64,000 nt of DNA from Mycobacterium sp. URHD0025 (GCF_000426065.1 NZ_AUEQ01000009.1:310001-374000); one strand, 5' to 3'; numbered from the stretch's first letter, positions 9,311 through 20,130 are shown. A program made the numbers and translations. Notes: generated from the sequence alone by a model not told the origin.

Positions 9311-9844
9311 TCAGTGCACCGTCCGCGTGCAATAGGTCCGCGCCGGCGACGGGTACGGCCACGCGTAGTGCCCCGTGTCGGCGGGACAGGCCGAACCGTC
9401 GCGCACATCCAGTCGTTGCGTCACCTGCACCATCACCCCCGGGCGGCGTTCGGTACGCGCGGTGCAGTCGGCCAGCTCCACCATGCCCGCGGGCATCCCG
9501 AGCTCGTAGCAGTGATTGGCGACCAGGTTGGGCACCAGGCACAGCCGTGCGGTCGACGGATCGGCCATATCGGCCGGCAGGTGCTGATATTCGGCGCTCG
9601 GGCAGGTCCCGGCGCCATCCGCGACGGCACCGACGGTGTAGCTGGGGTCGACGGTGCAGGACACCTTGGCAGCCCGGGTCACGTCCGGGTTATCGGGTGT
9701 GGCGGCCGGGACGCTCACACAATCGCCGACCGCGAAGACCATGGCCGCGCCGCGCTCGGGCTCGGGATCGGTGCCCGTGCCGCAGCCGGCGGCCAGCACC
9801 GGCACTGCGAGCAGCGTGGCAACCAGAAGCCGATTGCGGGTCAT
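9311..9844 (-). CDS. LppU-like secreted lipoprotein
   Basis: A predicted lipoprotein of 177 residues. MTRNRLLVATLLAVPVLAAGC ends in the lipobox LAAGC, so the protein should be acylated and anchored outside the membrane. The mature domain is cysteine-containing (VGDCVSVP, KVSCTVDP, GTCPSAEYQ, HCYELGMP, LADCTART, YCTRTVH) and resembles the mycobacterial LppU family. The ATG at 9844 is preferred over an upstream GTG at 9862 because it begins a normal lipoprotein signal. A terminator hairpin at 9915-9945 separates it from the Fur gene upstream. Function unknown. Confidence 0.72.
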   Translation of the reverse strand: MTRNRLLVATLLAVPVLAAGCGTGTDPEPERGAAMVFAVGDCVSVPAATPDNPDVTRAAKVSCTVDPSYTVGAVADGAGTCPSAEYQHLPADMADPSTARLCLVPNLVANHCYELGMPAGMVELADCTARTERRPGVMVQVTQRLDVRDGSACPADTGHYAWPYPSPARTYCTRTVH

Positions 9845-9914
9845 GGTTAGCGAGAATCTCACGATTCCGGGTACTACAACCAGTGCTTGGAATTACCGGT
9901 CCGAAAAGCCAGGC

Positions 9915-9945
9915 GCCCCGGCCACAAGGGGAAGGTGGCCGGGGC
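9915..9945 (-). terminator. Terminator hairpin downstream of furA
   Basis: Perfect 11-bp arms GCCCCGGCCAC and GTGGCCGGGGC surround a 9-base loop, 22 bp past the Fur gene stop. It should separate furA transcription from the lipoprotein gene that follows. Confidence 0.72.
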
Positions 9946-9966
9946 GTCGTTGGGCTGCAGAGTGGT

Positions 9967-10404
9967 CTATCCGGGAGCGGAAGTCCGGCAATCCGCGCAG
10001 ACTCCCCAGAACACGACCTCGGCTTCGTCAACCGCGAAGCCGGCCAGGTCAGAGGGCTCGAGGCACGGGGTCTGGCCCACGGCGCAATCGACATCGGCAA
10101 CCACACCGCACACCCGGCAGACCAGGTGGTGATGGTTGTCGCCGGCGCGGGTCTCGTAGCGGGCCGACGAGCCGGCGGGTTCGATTCGACGAACCAGACC
10201 TGCATTGACGCAGGCCCGCAGGACGTCGTACACCGCCTGGGTCGACACCGCGCCGAGACTTTCGCGGGCCAGCCCGGCCACATCGTCCGCAGTCGAGTGC
10301 GGATGCTCGGCCAGCGCCTGGAGAACCGCGACCCGCGGTGCGGTCACGCGCAGCCCGGCAGCCCGCAACAGGGCCTTGGGGTCGTGTTCATGCACCGTGG
10401 TCAC
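9967..10404 (-). CDS. furA: Fur-family transcriptional regulator (FurA type)
   Basis: A metal- or redox-responsive DNA-binding repressor of 145 residues. It has a winged-helix domain ([40 protein letters not shown]) followed by the dimer/metal domain with [20 protein letters not shown] and the C-terminal CADC, giving two CxxC zinc pairs. It closely resembles mycobacterial FurA, which is usually followed by katG for catalase-peroxidase. Here the downstream gene is a lipoprotein behind a terminator, so this is either a katG-less FurA or a paralog. The GTG start coincides with the predicted transcription start, so the mRNA looks leaderless. Confidence 0.88.
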   Translation of the reverse strand: MTTVHEHDPKALLRAAGLRVTAPRVAVLQALAEHPHSTADDVAGLARESLGAVSTQAVYDVLRACVNAGLVRRIEPAGSSARYETRAGDNHHHLVCRVCGVVADVDCAVGQTPCLEPSDLAGFAVDEAEVVFWGVCADCRTSAPG

Positions 10405-10410
10405 GGCTCT

Positions 10411-10440
10411 AGTATGCGCGCTCTTTGGAGTCAGTCCAAA
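10411..10440 (-). promoter_or_regulatory. furA promoter with overlapping FurA-type operator
   Basis: On the minus strand TTGGAC and CATACT (10411-10416) are spaced by 17 bases and place the start of transcription at about 10404, the GTG codon. The -35 lies inside a perfect 17-bp inverted repeat, TTTGGA-N5-TCCAAA (10424-10440). It resembles the mycobacterial FurA box, as I recall it, which suggests autoregulation. Confidence 0.62.
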
Positions 10441-10454
10441 AAGGCGGGCTGTGA

Positions 10455-10943
10455 TTATGGTCGCGCAGGCGGTGCCGGTGTAGGCGAGGTCTCAGGGCGT
10501 TCCGGCCCGTTCCCTGGGCCATTCCCTGGGCCGTTGCCCGGGCCGGGCCCCCAGCCGGGACCTTCGGGCCCTCCCGGACCGAACGAGCCGGGGCCACCCG
10601 GGCCGAACGGCGGCATCATGCCGTGCGGCGGTCCCATCCGTCCCGGACCGCCATCCGGTCCGCCGCGGTGGAACACCATCATGCCGCCGCGGTCATGGCC
10701 GCCGCGGTGGTGATGTCCGTCGCCGCCGGCATGCGCGCCGAGGAAGAAACCGGTGCCGAAAACCACCGCGACGATGAATACGACGCCGGCGGCGATGCCC
10801 ACCCAGGCGAGCGCTTGCATCAAGCGGCTCGGCTTGTTCTCGACGGGCTGGGCGGGTGGGGCGACCACGGTTGCCGGCGCTGTTGCGACGGGCTCCGATG
10901 CGGCCACTGGTTCGGTCGCAGGATCGGGGGGTGTTTCAGTCAT
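10455..10943 (-). CDS. Pro/Gly/His-rich single-pass membrane protein
   Basis: A 162-residue protein of unknown function. Residues 1-38 are Pro/Ala/Thr-rich. One membrane segment follows ([20 protein letters not shown], about 44-63). The outer part is rich in His, Gly and Pro ([20 protein letters not shown], then repeated [12 protein letters not shown]). The His-rich stretch could bind metal, which is only a guess. The position matches the small Pro-rich gene that I recall upstream of asd in other mycobacteria. A PhoP-like direct repeat lies 44 bp upstream of the start. Confidence 0.7.
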   Translation of the reverse strand: MTETPPDPATEPVAASEPVATAPATVVAPPAQPVENKPSRLMQALAWVGIAAGVVFIVAVVFGTGFFLGAHAGGDGHHHRGGHDRGGMMVFHRGGPDGGPGRMGPPHGMMPPFGPGGPGSFGPGGPEGPGWGPGPGNGPGNGPGNGPERPETSPTPAPPARP

Positions 10944-10986
10944 GACACGAGCATGCGAGCACTGCTGAGGTGCCGATCAAGAATTG

Positions 10987-11004
10987 GCTGTGAATCAGCT
11001 TTGA
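10987..11004 (-). promoter_or_regulatory. PhoP-box-like direct repeat
   Basis: On the minus strand TCAAAGC-tgat-TCACAGC, two 7-base repeats spaced by 4 bases. This matches the mycobacterial PhoP box (TCACAGC-N4-TCACAGC) with one mismatch. It lies 44 bp upstream of the Pro/Gly-rich membrane protein, in the correct orientation. Confidence 0.42.
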
Positions 11005-11122
11005 AACGCCCGGGAGGCTAGTGCCCGGCGCAAATCCACGCCGCCGTTTTCCACGCCTCGGCTGCTCGCACGCGGGCAGCACAGCCCTGCGGCAGAAAGC
11101 GGCGTGCGACATGCCCAGGGAT

Positions 11123-12262
11123 CTACTGCTCCCAGGGCTTGAACGGGTTCACCGCGTACTGGATCACGCGGTAGGGGGTGCCGCCTCGAGCCATGGTGTT
11201 CCACTGGCTGATGAAGACCCGCACCTGATCCAGCGTCGATCCCGGTGAGATGTAACCGCCATACGGTTGGGCCAGCTGATTGACCTCCGGGGGAGGCAAC
11301 GTGTCGACCGGGTCCGGCCAGGCACTGGCGAACACCACCGTGGTCACGGGCGCGGTCCCCAGGCCGGTGGGGTCGTAGGCGACGCGCATCTCCATGTTCC
11401 CGTTGGTGGCGTTGAAGTACGACAGCACGGGCTTGCCGTCGATCTGCCGGATGCTCATCTCCCCCACCCGGTCGGGGAACAACGGCGTCGGGGGCTTGCC
11501 CCAACCACCCGCCGACGACCAGCCCTGCCAGCCGGCCCGGTCGGTGAAGGTCTTCGGGTTGGCCCGGTACAGGAACGGCGAGCCGCTGCGATCGAAGTTG
11601 TTGGCCAGGATGTACACCCACCCGCCTGGTGAATCCGGCGTCGGGACCGGGTCGTAGTAACCGGTGATCTGCGTCTGGGCCCCGCCCTGATACTTGGCAT
11701 CGCGCACCGAACCGGGCACGGTGGGCCAATTGGGCCGAGCCGCATCGGCTTTTACCAACCGGGAGCTCTGCGGCACCAGATCCTTGGTGGTGGTGACCAT
11801 CATGTAGTTCTCGCGATTTATGGATATCACCCCGGCGGGCAATTGCGACGAACCGGCCGGCGCCGCGTCCGCCAGCAGCGGCTTGTCCACACCGGTCACA
11901 CCCCGGTAGCGGACGCCGCCGGCATCTTCGATCGAATCGGCATCGACGTGCAGGGCCACCGGCGAATGCCACCCGCCGAAGCCCACGGCCTGCCCGGCGA
12001 AGCTGTCACCGCAGACCTGGAGCACCCGGCTCGGAAACTCCATGAACTCACACAGGTCGGTGGCGCCGATACCGTAATCACGCGTGGGAGTACCGGTTCC
12101 GGCACTCGGCCCGATCCGCAACACCTGGCCCGGAACCAGCGGCGGCACCACCGGATCACCGAAGCCGAAGTCCGGGTCCGCACCCGCCGCCGGCACCGCC
12201 GAAATGGCATTCCAGCAGAGAAAAGCCGAGAGAACGCCTGCTGGAATGCGATTTCGGCGCAA
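11123..12262 (-). CDS. DUF4185-like secreted protein with a repeat-derived N-terminus
   Basis: A 379-residue predicted secreted protein, function unknown. The mature part has repeated WVYILANNF, PFLYRANPKTF and TPYRVIQYAVNPFKPWEQ segments like the five-bladed DUF4185 proteins. The open frame starts at TTG 12262, five bases after the asd stop. Its first 22 or so codons are entirely one copy of a dispersed palindromic repeat (12197-12259). Translated, that repeat gives RRNRIPAGVLSAFLCWNAIS followed by AVPAAGA: two arginines, a weakly hydrophobic stretch and a cleavage-like AxA. Either the repeat has been adopted as a signal peptide or the native start was destroyed and translation begins further in. 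Confidence 0.7.
   Translation of the reverse strand: MRRNRIPAGVLSAFLCWNAISAVPAAGADPDFGFGDPVVPPLVPGQVLRIGPSAGTGTPTRDYGIGATDLCEFMEFPSRVLQVCGDSFAGQAVGFGGWHSPVALHVDADSIEDAGGVRYRGVTGVDKPLLADAAPAGSSQLPAGVISINRENYMMVTTTKDLVPQSSRLVKADAARPNWPTVPGSVRDAKYQGGAQTQITGYYDPVPTPDSPGGWVYILANNFDRSGSPFLYRANPKTFTDRAGWQGWSSAGGWGKPPTPLFPDRVGEMSIRQIDGKPVLSYFNATNGNMEMRVAYDPTGLGTAPVTTVVFASAWPDPVDTLPPPEVNQLAQPYGGYISPGSTLDQVRVFISQWNTMARGGTPYRVIQYAVNPFKPWEQ
12197..12259. repeat. Dispersed palindromic element, family A copy 1 (reverse orientation)
   Basis: The 22-base arms at 12197-12218 and 12238-12259 are complementary with one mismatch, and the loop is 19 bases. The arms share CGCCGAAA-N2-GCATTCC with the copies at 48299 and 51024, and the loop length is the same. 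Read on the minus strand the loop matches the other copies at about 12 of 19 positions. This copy lies in the 5' coding end of the DUF4185-like gene rather than between convergent genes. Confidence 0.88.
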
Positions 12263-12267
12263 GGTGT

Positions 12268-14571
<2,304 letters not shown>

Positions 14572-14591
14572 TGTCTAACCCTTCAGAACGC

Positions 14592-14606
14592 TGGGAATGA
14601 GTCCCA
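14592..14606. promoter_or_regulatory. Inverted repeat in the ask/nitroreductase divergent region
   Basis: TGGGA-ATGAG-TCCCA is a perfect 5-bp inverted repeat with a 5-base spacer, 21 bp upstream of ask and 54 bp upstream of the nitroreductase start. The GGA-N5-TCC arrangement resembles the furA operator at 10424, but the outer bases differ. Possible operator. Confidence 0.3.
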
Positions 14607-14659
14607 AACAGGATAAGGGAGACGCGCACGCGATTTTCCCCGCCGGTAGCTTGGCTGAC

Positions 14660-15253
14660 GTGCCTGACACGCCGAACAGCCGCCTGGCCAGCACCAGCGT
14701 GCCGATCCACCCCGATCTCGCGGCCCGCTGGAGCCCCCGGGCGTTCGATCCCGAGGCCACCATCACCGCTGACCAGCTCACCGCGCTGCTCGAAGCGGCA
14801 CGCTGGGCCGCCAGCTGGGGCCATCGCGAGCCGGTGCGGCTTGTCGTAGGCACGAGAAGCGATGAGACCTTCGTTACATTGACCGGCCTGCTCAAGCGCG
14901 GCAACAGCTATGCGCACGCGGCCTCGGCGCTGATCCTGGTGTGCGCCGACGAAGGAGCAGACGAGCGCACTGCTCTTTACGCGGCGGTCGATGCCGGAGC
15001 GGCGATCGCTCAGCTGACCGTGGAGGCGGTGTCGCGCGGACTCGTCGTCCATCCGATGGCAGGCTTCGATGTCGACGGGGCCCGGGCAGCGTTCGGCATC
15101 CCCGACGGCGTGCGCCCGCTCGCAGTGGTCGCCGTGGGCTCGCTGGGCCAACCTACGGACGAGGCGATCGCCGAACGCGACAGCCGGCCCCGCGAGCGGC
15201 TACCACTGGAGCAGATCGCATTTGGTGGGCATTGGGGAATCCCGCTCAGCTGA
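14660..15253 (+). CDS. Nitroreductase-family protein
   Basis: A 197-residue FMN-dependent nitroreductase-like oxidoreductase. HPDLAARWSPRAFDPEATIT is the usual N-terminal S-x-R-x-F signature region, EAARWAASWGHREPVRLVV is the FMN-contact region, and AHAASALILVCAD and IPDGVRPLAVVAVGSLG follow. I start at GTG 14660: TAGCTT at 14647-14652 sits at -10 distance from it, suggesting a leaderless mRNA. The frame is open back to 14597 without a good ribosome site. It diverges from ask. Substrate unknown. Confidence 0.82.
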   Translation: MPDTPNSRLASTSVPIHPDLAARWSPRAFDPEATITADQLTALLEAARWAASWGHREPVRLVVGTRSDETFVTLTGLLKRGNSYAHAASALILVCADEGADERTALYAAVDAGAAIAQLTVEAVSRGLVVHPMAGFDVDGARAAFGIPDGVRPLAVVAVGSLGQPTDEAIAERDSRPRERLPLEQIAFGGHWGIPLS

Positions 15254-15288
15254 CAAATTCCGCCTCGATTGACGCTACCGTTGATGCC

Positions 15289-16419
15289 ATGGCGGAGCAC
15301 ATCGATTTGTTGCTCGACGCGCGGCATATCAACCAGAGCGGAATCGGTACGTATATCCGAACCGAATTGCCGAACGTACAAAAGACGCTGGCCCAACAAG
15401 GACTTTCGCTCGGGGTGCTTGTCGATAAGGGCAAGGAACCGCCGTTGGACGACGGCACGATCGTCACATTCGCAGATCCTTCGAACGCAGCGATGTACTC
15501 AACGCGTGAGCAGCAGGTGTGGCGGCATGCCCTGAAAAGCCTTCGGCCCACGGCGCTGTGGCTGCCGCACTACCCTTTTCCGTTTGCCATTCTCGGCCGC
15601 GGCAACAGCCACACGAAACTATTTGTCACGATTCACGACATCTTGCACCTGCAGCCGCAGAACGTCTCCGGCAAGAATTTCGCTTACCGCGCTTACGCGC
15701 GCGCGATGGTCTCCATGGATGCACGGAGGTGCAGCAAGATCTTCACGCCGTCACAGGCAACCGCGAAGGCGTTGGCCGAGGTATCGCCGAAAGCGCAGAC
15801 GGTCGTGACGCCGATCCCGGTTGGACAAGCCTGGCTCACCCCGTCGGACGCTGCGTTGAACCCCGTTGAAGGCAGGTACATCCTCTTCGTCGGCAATGCC
15901 AAATGGCACAAGAACCTTCCTGTCCTGTTCGAGGCGTTTCGAGAGATCGCCTCGGAGATCCCACAAAAGCTGGTGATCGCCGGCGCAGGTGAGTCAGTCC
16001 GAAACTTCGACGAGCGCCTTGCGGGCTACGCGACCGAGCTGGCCGACCGGGTTCAGATGATCGGGAGATTGGAGTTCGAAACGCTACGGGCGATGGTCGC
16101 AGGCGCAGATCTATTGGTAATGCCTTCCCTTTACGAGGGTGCTGGGCTACCACCGCTCGAGGCGATGGCATCCCACACAGCCGTTCTGGCGTCGAGTATC
16201 CCTTCGTTGCGGGAAACTTGTGGCGATGGCGCCGAGTACTTCGACCCCTACGACTACCGAACGCTGGCTGAGCTTCTCCGCACATACTGCCGCGACGACA
16301 CCGCCAGGTCAGGTTTGGTCGAACGGGGGTGGGCTCACGTGAACAGCAGGCAGTGTCAGATCAAGCCCACCACCGCGGCGGAAACCATCTGCGCAGAACT
16401 TCTCGGGGCGGGTCGGTGA
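15289..16419 (+). CDS. Glycosyltransferase, GT4 family (EPS locus)
   Basis: A 376-residue GT-B fold retaining glycosyltransferase, presumably adding a sugar to a lipid-linked repeat unit at the inner face of the membrane. Features: N-terminal DLLLDARHINQSGIGTYIRT, then YILFVGNAKWHKNLPVLFEA, LVIAGAGESVRN, and the donor-binding VMPSLYEGAGLPPLEAMASH (E-x7-E type motif). TACCGT at 15276-15281 puts the transcription start on the ATG at 15289, so the message may be leaderless. It is the first gene of the exopolysaccharide island. Its base composition looks less GC-rich than the preceding genes by eye. Confidence 0.87.
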   Translation: MAEHIDLLLDARHINQSGIGTYIRTELPNVQKTLAQQGLSLGVLVDKGKEPPLDDGTIVTFADPSNAAMYSTREQQVWRHALKSLRPTALWLPHYPFPFAILGRGNSHTKLFVTIHDILHLQPQNVSGKNFAYRAYARAMVSMDARRCSKIFTPSQATAKALAEVSPKAQTVVTPIPVGQAWLTPSDAALNPVEGRYILFVGNAKWHKNLPVLFEAFREIASEIPQKLVIAGAGESVRNFDERLAGYATELADRVQMIGRLEFETLRAMVAGADLLVMPSLYEGAGLPPLEAMASHTAVLASSIPSLRETCGDGAEYFDPYDYRTLAELLRTYCRDDTARSGLVERGWAHVNSRQCQIKPTTAAETICAELLGAGR

Positions 16420-17993
16420 CCATCTCCAGGCGATCTGTTTTTTCGGTACTGCCAGCGCTGACAGCAATGGCGGGTTTGGCACCGAAGGCGTCGGCCATGC
16501 GGTCCGTCGTGAACGTCCGTGACCATGGCGCCAAAGGTGACGGATACACCGATGATTCGACCGCAATCCAGGCCGCTGTCCGGGCAGTGCGACCGGGCAC
16601 TGTCTTGCACTTCCCGAAAGGGAGCTACCGGTTCGCGGAGCCGAATCCCGATGGTGCGGCTGCCATTGCCATCTCCGCAGTCTCCAACCTGGAGATCAAA
16701 TTCGATACCGGTGCCGAGCTCCTCATGGACAACCTGGACGACAAGGGCATGGGATCAGGCCACGCAATCCTGATACAGGGTCCGGCGTCGCACATCGCTC
16801 TGAGCAACGTAAAAATTCGTTGGGCGACAAAGGCGCCCCGGTCGATGGGCGACGGCATCCGAATCGTCGGATACCCCACCGACAGCACGCCGCCAATTGG
16901 CTGGACCGGTCCGCCTGCTCCGGTCGACAATGTCCGGATCTCCCACTGCGAGGTCCGGTCCAGCCCGCAGGCAGGTGTCATCCTCATGGCGGTCTCCGAC
17001 GTCAGCGTCACCGACCTGCGGGTCCACGACACGGCTGCCGACGGTTTGCATTTCAACGCGTGCCGCCGGGGACATGTCAACGGCTACACGGTCACCGACA
17101 ATGGGGACGACGGTCTGGCACTGGTCACCTACTATTCCGATCAGCCGGCATACGACAGCGCTGCACAGACGTTTGCTTTCCCTGGCCTCACCGCGTGGTC
17201 CAATACCGATTTCACGATCGAAAATGTCACCGTTTCCGGCGGACGCGCCAACGGCGTTCGGTTCGCCGGCGCCAACGGCGTCGAACTCCGCGGCCTGACC
17301 GTTCGGGGAAAGATTTCTGGAGCCGGAGTCGTGGTGGACTCAAGTGCAGAGATCGACTCCGGCGCCGAATGGCAGTACGTGGCTTCCCGCGGCCTGCGAC
17401 TGGAGGGAGTCACGATCGCCGACTGCGAGATGGGCGTACAGGTATTGGCACGGCCGGGGTCTGGCGGTGACAGCCGATTCACCGAGTTCGGCATTTCCGT
17501 CGTCGACGCGAGCGTCCACAATTGCAGCAATTGGGCCGTGCGGGCCGAGTCGCTTACCGACCAATCGATCACCGGCTTCCGGCTGACCGACTGTGTCGTG
17601 GACGCTACGTCCACCAGCGGCGGCAACGGCGGAATCGGCCTGGACCACACCCGAGGCATCAGTTTCGGCAAGATCTCGGTCACGCACTCTCAGCCGATTG
17701 TCACCTTCAGCGCGAACGACACGAGCAATCTGTCGATCTCCGCGCTGCTGCTATCGATCAGCCGGGGCGGTCAATCCGAGGACGCTCCGACGCCGAGCGC
17801 GATCTTCGACAATTGCGAAGGCGCCATCCATACGATGCACGTGAGTTGGCCAGGGGCGCCCGCGTCATGGACGCCGGTGCAGATCAAGAAACAAGCCAAT
17901 GTTGTCGACCGGGCAGTTCCGGCACAGCCCGTCGCCATCCGGAAACTCTTGGTGCATCCGACCACCGTGGTCAACCACGTGCGCACGACCTAG
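16416..17993 (+). CDS. Tat-exported right-handed beta-helix protein (pectate-lyase-like)
   Basis: A secreted protein of 525 residues starting at GTG 16416, overlapping the upstream glycosyltransferase stop (GTGA). The N-terminus VTISRRSVFSVLPALTAMAG has a twin-arginine motif followed by an Ala-rich region and a KASA cleavage site. VNVRDHGAKGDGYTDDSTAI is the pectate-lyase-3 family start, and repeated strands of parallel beta-helix type follow (VRISHCEVRSSPQAGVIL, DLRVHDTAADGLHFNACR, TVTDNGDDGLALVT). It probably binds or cleaves the island's own polysaccharide. It is clearly paralogous to the protein at 20118-21674. Enzyme activity is not proven by the sequence. Confidence 0.8.
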   Translation: MTISRRSVFSVLPALTAMAGLAPKASAMRSVVNVRDHGAKGDGYTDDSTAIQAAVRAVRPGTVLHFPKGSYRFAEPNPDGAAAIAISAVSNLEIKFDTGAELLMDNLDDKGMGSGHAILIQGPASHIALSNVKIRWATKAPRSMGDGIRIVGYPTDSTPPIGWTGPPAPVDNVRISHCEVRSSPQAGVILMAVSDVSVTDLRVHDTAADGLHFNACRRGHVNGYTVTDNGDDGLALVTYYSDQPAYDSAAQTFAFPGLTAWSNTDFTIENVTVSGGRANGVRFAGANGVELRGLTVRGKISGAGVVVDSSAEIDSGAEWQYVASRGLRLEGVTIADCEMGVQVLARPGSGGDSRFTEFGISVVDASVHNCSNWAVRAESLTDQSITGFRLTDCVVDATSTSGGNGGIGLDHTRGISFGKISVTHSQPIVTFSANDTSNLSISALLLSISRGGQSEDAPTPSAIFDNCEGAIHTMHVSWPGAPASWTPVQIKKQANVVDRAVPAQPVAIRKLLVHPTTVVNHVRTT

Positions 17994-18027
17994 GTCGTCC
18001 CCACGACCCCTGACGGAGAGGAAACAC

Positions 18028-18969
18028 ATGGCACAACAGACCATCCGCAAAGCCGTCATTCCCGCGGCCGGCATCGGTTCACGCCTGCTGCCGCTGACCA
18101 AGGCCATCCCCAAGGAGATGTTGCCGGTCGGCGACAAGCCCGTCATCGAACATACGGTGCGAGAGCTGATCAACTCCGGCATCACCGACATCACCATCGT
18201 GGTCTCCGGTGAAAAGACATTGATACAGGAACACTTTCGCCCGAACGCGACGCTCAGGGACCAGCTGCGAAGAGACGGAAAAGACGCATACGCCGATGCC
18301 GTCGAAGAGGTTGGGCAGCTGTCCGCCCGCGGCCACATCACCTACCTCCATCAGCACGGTCCGTACGGCAACGGCACCCCAGTGCTCAACGCCTCACGCT
18401 CATTCGGCGATGAGCCGGTGCTCGTGCTCTGGCCCGACGATGTGTTCGTCGCCGAGGTGCCCCGCGCACAGCAGCTGATCCGGGCCTACGAACAGACGGC
18501 ATCCCCCGTGTTGGCGTTGATGCCGATGGCTCCCGAGGATTCACGCCGGTACGGCGTGCCGGTCATCAAAGAGGATCTGGACGACGGGCTGCTGCGGATC
18601 ACCGGCATCGTCGAAAAGCCGCAGCCGAACGAGGCTCCGTCCGACTACGCCGCAATCGGTGGCTACGTCATCACGCCCGGCGTCATCGACGAACTACGCG
18701 AGCAGACCAAACGCTGGTACGAGGGCGACCAGACCGGGGAGATCTACCTGACCGACGCCATCAACGCGTACGCCAAGGACCGTGCCGTCTACGGCCAAGT
18801 GATCCAGGGACATTGGTGCGATACCGGCAATCCCGCCGACTATCTGGTCGCGCAGTTCGCTTTCGCGTTGGCCCATCCCGAATACGGCCCGGTCCTACGC
18901 GATCTGGCGACGCAACTCGACGGACCGCTGCTGCACACGATCGCACACGAAATCGGAGGGGACCGGTGA
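18028..18969 (+). CDS. galU: UTP-glucose-1-phosphate uridylyltransferase
   Basis: Makes UDP-glucose, the sugar donor and precursor for exopolysaccharide, from UTP and glucose-1-phosphate. The protein has 313 residues. AVIPAAGIGSRLLPLTKAIP is the nucleotidyltransferase signature near residue 10, followed by KEMLPVGDKPVIEHTV, VLWPDDVF (metal Asp) and VIQGHWCDTGNPADYL. The ATG at 18028 has GGAGAGG upstream. It lies between the beta-helix and glycosyltransferase genes on the same strand and overlaps the next gene. A second housekeeping galU elsewhere would be expected, making this the EPS-dedicated copy. Confidence 0.93.
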   Translation: MAQQTIRKAVIPAAGIGSRLLPLTKAIPKEMLPVGDKPVIEHTVRELINSGITDITIVVSGEKTLIQEHFRPNATLRDQLRRDGKDAYADAVEEVGQLSARGHITYLHQHGPYGNGTPVLNASRSFGDEPVLVLWPDDVFVAEVPRAQQLIRAYEQTASPVLALMPMAPEDSRRYGVPVIKEDLDDGLLRITGIVEKPQPNEAPSDYAAIGGYVITPGVIDELREQTKRWYEGDQTGEIYLTDAINAYAKDRAVYGQVIQGHWCDTGNPADYLVAQFAFALAHPEYGPVLRDLATQLDGPLLHTIAHEIGGDR

Positions 18970-20078
18970 TGTCGGACAGCAGAATCGCCATTGTCCACGA
19001 GCGCTTCACCGAGATCGCTGGGTCCGAGCATGTAGTCGAACAACTAGCGCTGCAATGGCCTGATGCTGAAATCTTCGCCGCGATCACCAAACCGGGCAGC
19101 ATCCCGGACGGCATCACCAGGCCTCCGCACGCAACGTGGCTGAACTTCGGCTACCGCCTTCTCGGACAACGCTCGTATGCGCCGCTCGCGCCGCTGATTC
19201 CGGCAGCTTTCCGCCACATGGACCTGCACGACTTCGACGTCGTGGTGGTGAGCCATCATGCCTTTGCCACTCAAGCGGTGTTCGCAACGGATGCTCCGGT
19301 CATCGCCTACGTGCACAGCCCGGCTCGGTGGGCATGGGAACCCTCCATGCGCGCCCAAGAAGCAGGCGGGCGGGCCGGCGCGGCCGCCCTCGCAGTTCTG
19401 GGTCGCATAGCCAAGAGAGGCGAAAGTGCGGCCGCACCGAAGTTGCGCCACATCGTCGCCAATTCGACGGCGGTAGCCCAGCGAATCAGCCAATGGTGGA
19501 ACCGTGATTCGACGGTGGTTCACCCACCTGTCGACACCGAAGGGTTTACCCCGGACCCGTCGGTCGAACGCGAGGACTTCTTCCTCCTCGCCGGGAGGCT
19601 GGTGCCGTACAAACGGCCGGACCTTGCGATCGCCGCGGCAACCCGAGCCGGCGCGCGGCTCGTGGTCGCGGGAGACGGGCGATCGATGAAGCAGTGCCAA
19701 GACCTTGCGGGTCCCAACGTGACGTTCCTCGGCAGAGTCCCACACGACCAGTTGCTCAGCTTGCACCGCCGGGCGCGCGCATTGCTCATGCCGGGTATCG
19801 AAGACTTCGGGATCGTGCCCGTCGAGTCGATGGCGACCGGCACTCCCGTGATCGCACTCGGAGCGGGGGGCGCACTCGACAGCGTCGTCCCGGAGTCCAC
19901 TGGGACGCTTGTCACTCCGGGTGGTGATCACGAAGTCATCGACGGATTCGTCTCGGCCATGAAGACTTTCGATTCTTCGGCGTACGACGGCGCTCACATC
20001 CGAGAGTGGGCAGAAGGATTCTCGGAGGCCAACTTCCGGGCGAAGATGCAAAAAGTTCTGGACGAAGCGCTGGGTTGA
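18969..20078 (+). CDS. Glycosyltransferase, GT4 family (EPS locus)
   Basis: A 369-residue GT-B glycosyltransferase, probably mannosyl- or glucosyl-type. Features: N-terminal IAIVHERFTEIAGSEHVVEQ (acceptor-domain glycine motif), VIAYVHSPARWAWEPSMR, then FFLLAGRLVPYKRPDLAIAA, TFLGRVPHDQLLSLHRRARA and LLMPGIEDFGIVPVESMATG, the E-x7-E donor site. The ATG at 18969 overlaps the galU stop by one base (TGATG), and GTG 18966 is an alternative. It acts in the cytoplasm on the lipid-linked intermediate. It is the last gene of the first plus-strand transcript of the island. Confidence 0.88.
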   Translation: MSDSRIAIVHERFTEIAGSEHVVEQLALQWPDAEIFAAITKPGSIPDGITRPPHATWLNFGYRLLGQRSYAPLAPLIPAAFRHMDLHDFDVVVVSHHAFATQAVFATDAPVIAYVHSPARWAWEPSMRAQEAGGRAGAAALAVLGRIAKRGESAAAPKLRHIVANSTAVAQRISQWWNRDSTVVHPPVDTEGFTPDPSVEREDFFLLAGRLVPYKRPDLAIAAATRAGARLVVAGDGRSMKQCQDLAGPNVTFLGRVPHDQLLSLHRRARALLMPGIEDFGIVPVESMATGTPVIALGAGGALDSVVPESTGTLVTPGGDHEVIDGFVSAMKTFDSSAYDGAHIREWAEGFSEANFRAKMQKVLDEALG

Positions 20079-20091
20079 CGTTTCCGACTTC

Positions 20092-20130
20092 GGGCGTCGA
20101 GTGAGCGGCGCCAAGCCCTAGCCGACGCCC
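20092..20130. terminator. Hairpin between convergent EPS genes
   Basis: The arms GGGCGTCG (20092-20099) and CGACGCCC (20123-20130) flank a 23-base loop that itself contains GGCGCC. The hairpin overlaps the stop of the minus-strand beta-helix gene. It is a modest terminator candidate for both strands. Confidence 0.45.

Noticed and set aside
10500..10620. GNGP/GGPG repeats as a collagen-like or tandem-repeat mobile array
   Set aside because: Low-complexity coding within the membrane protein; units are short and not exact at DNA level.
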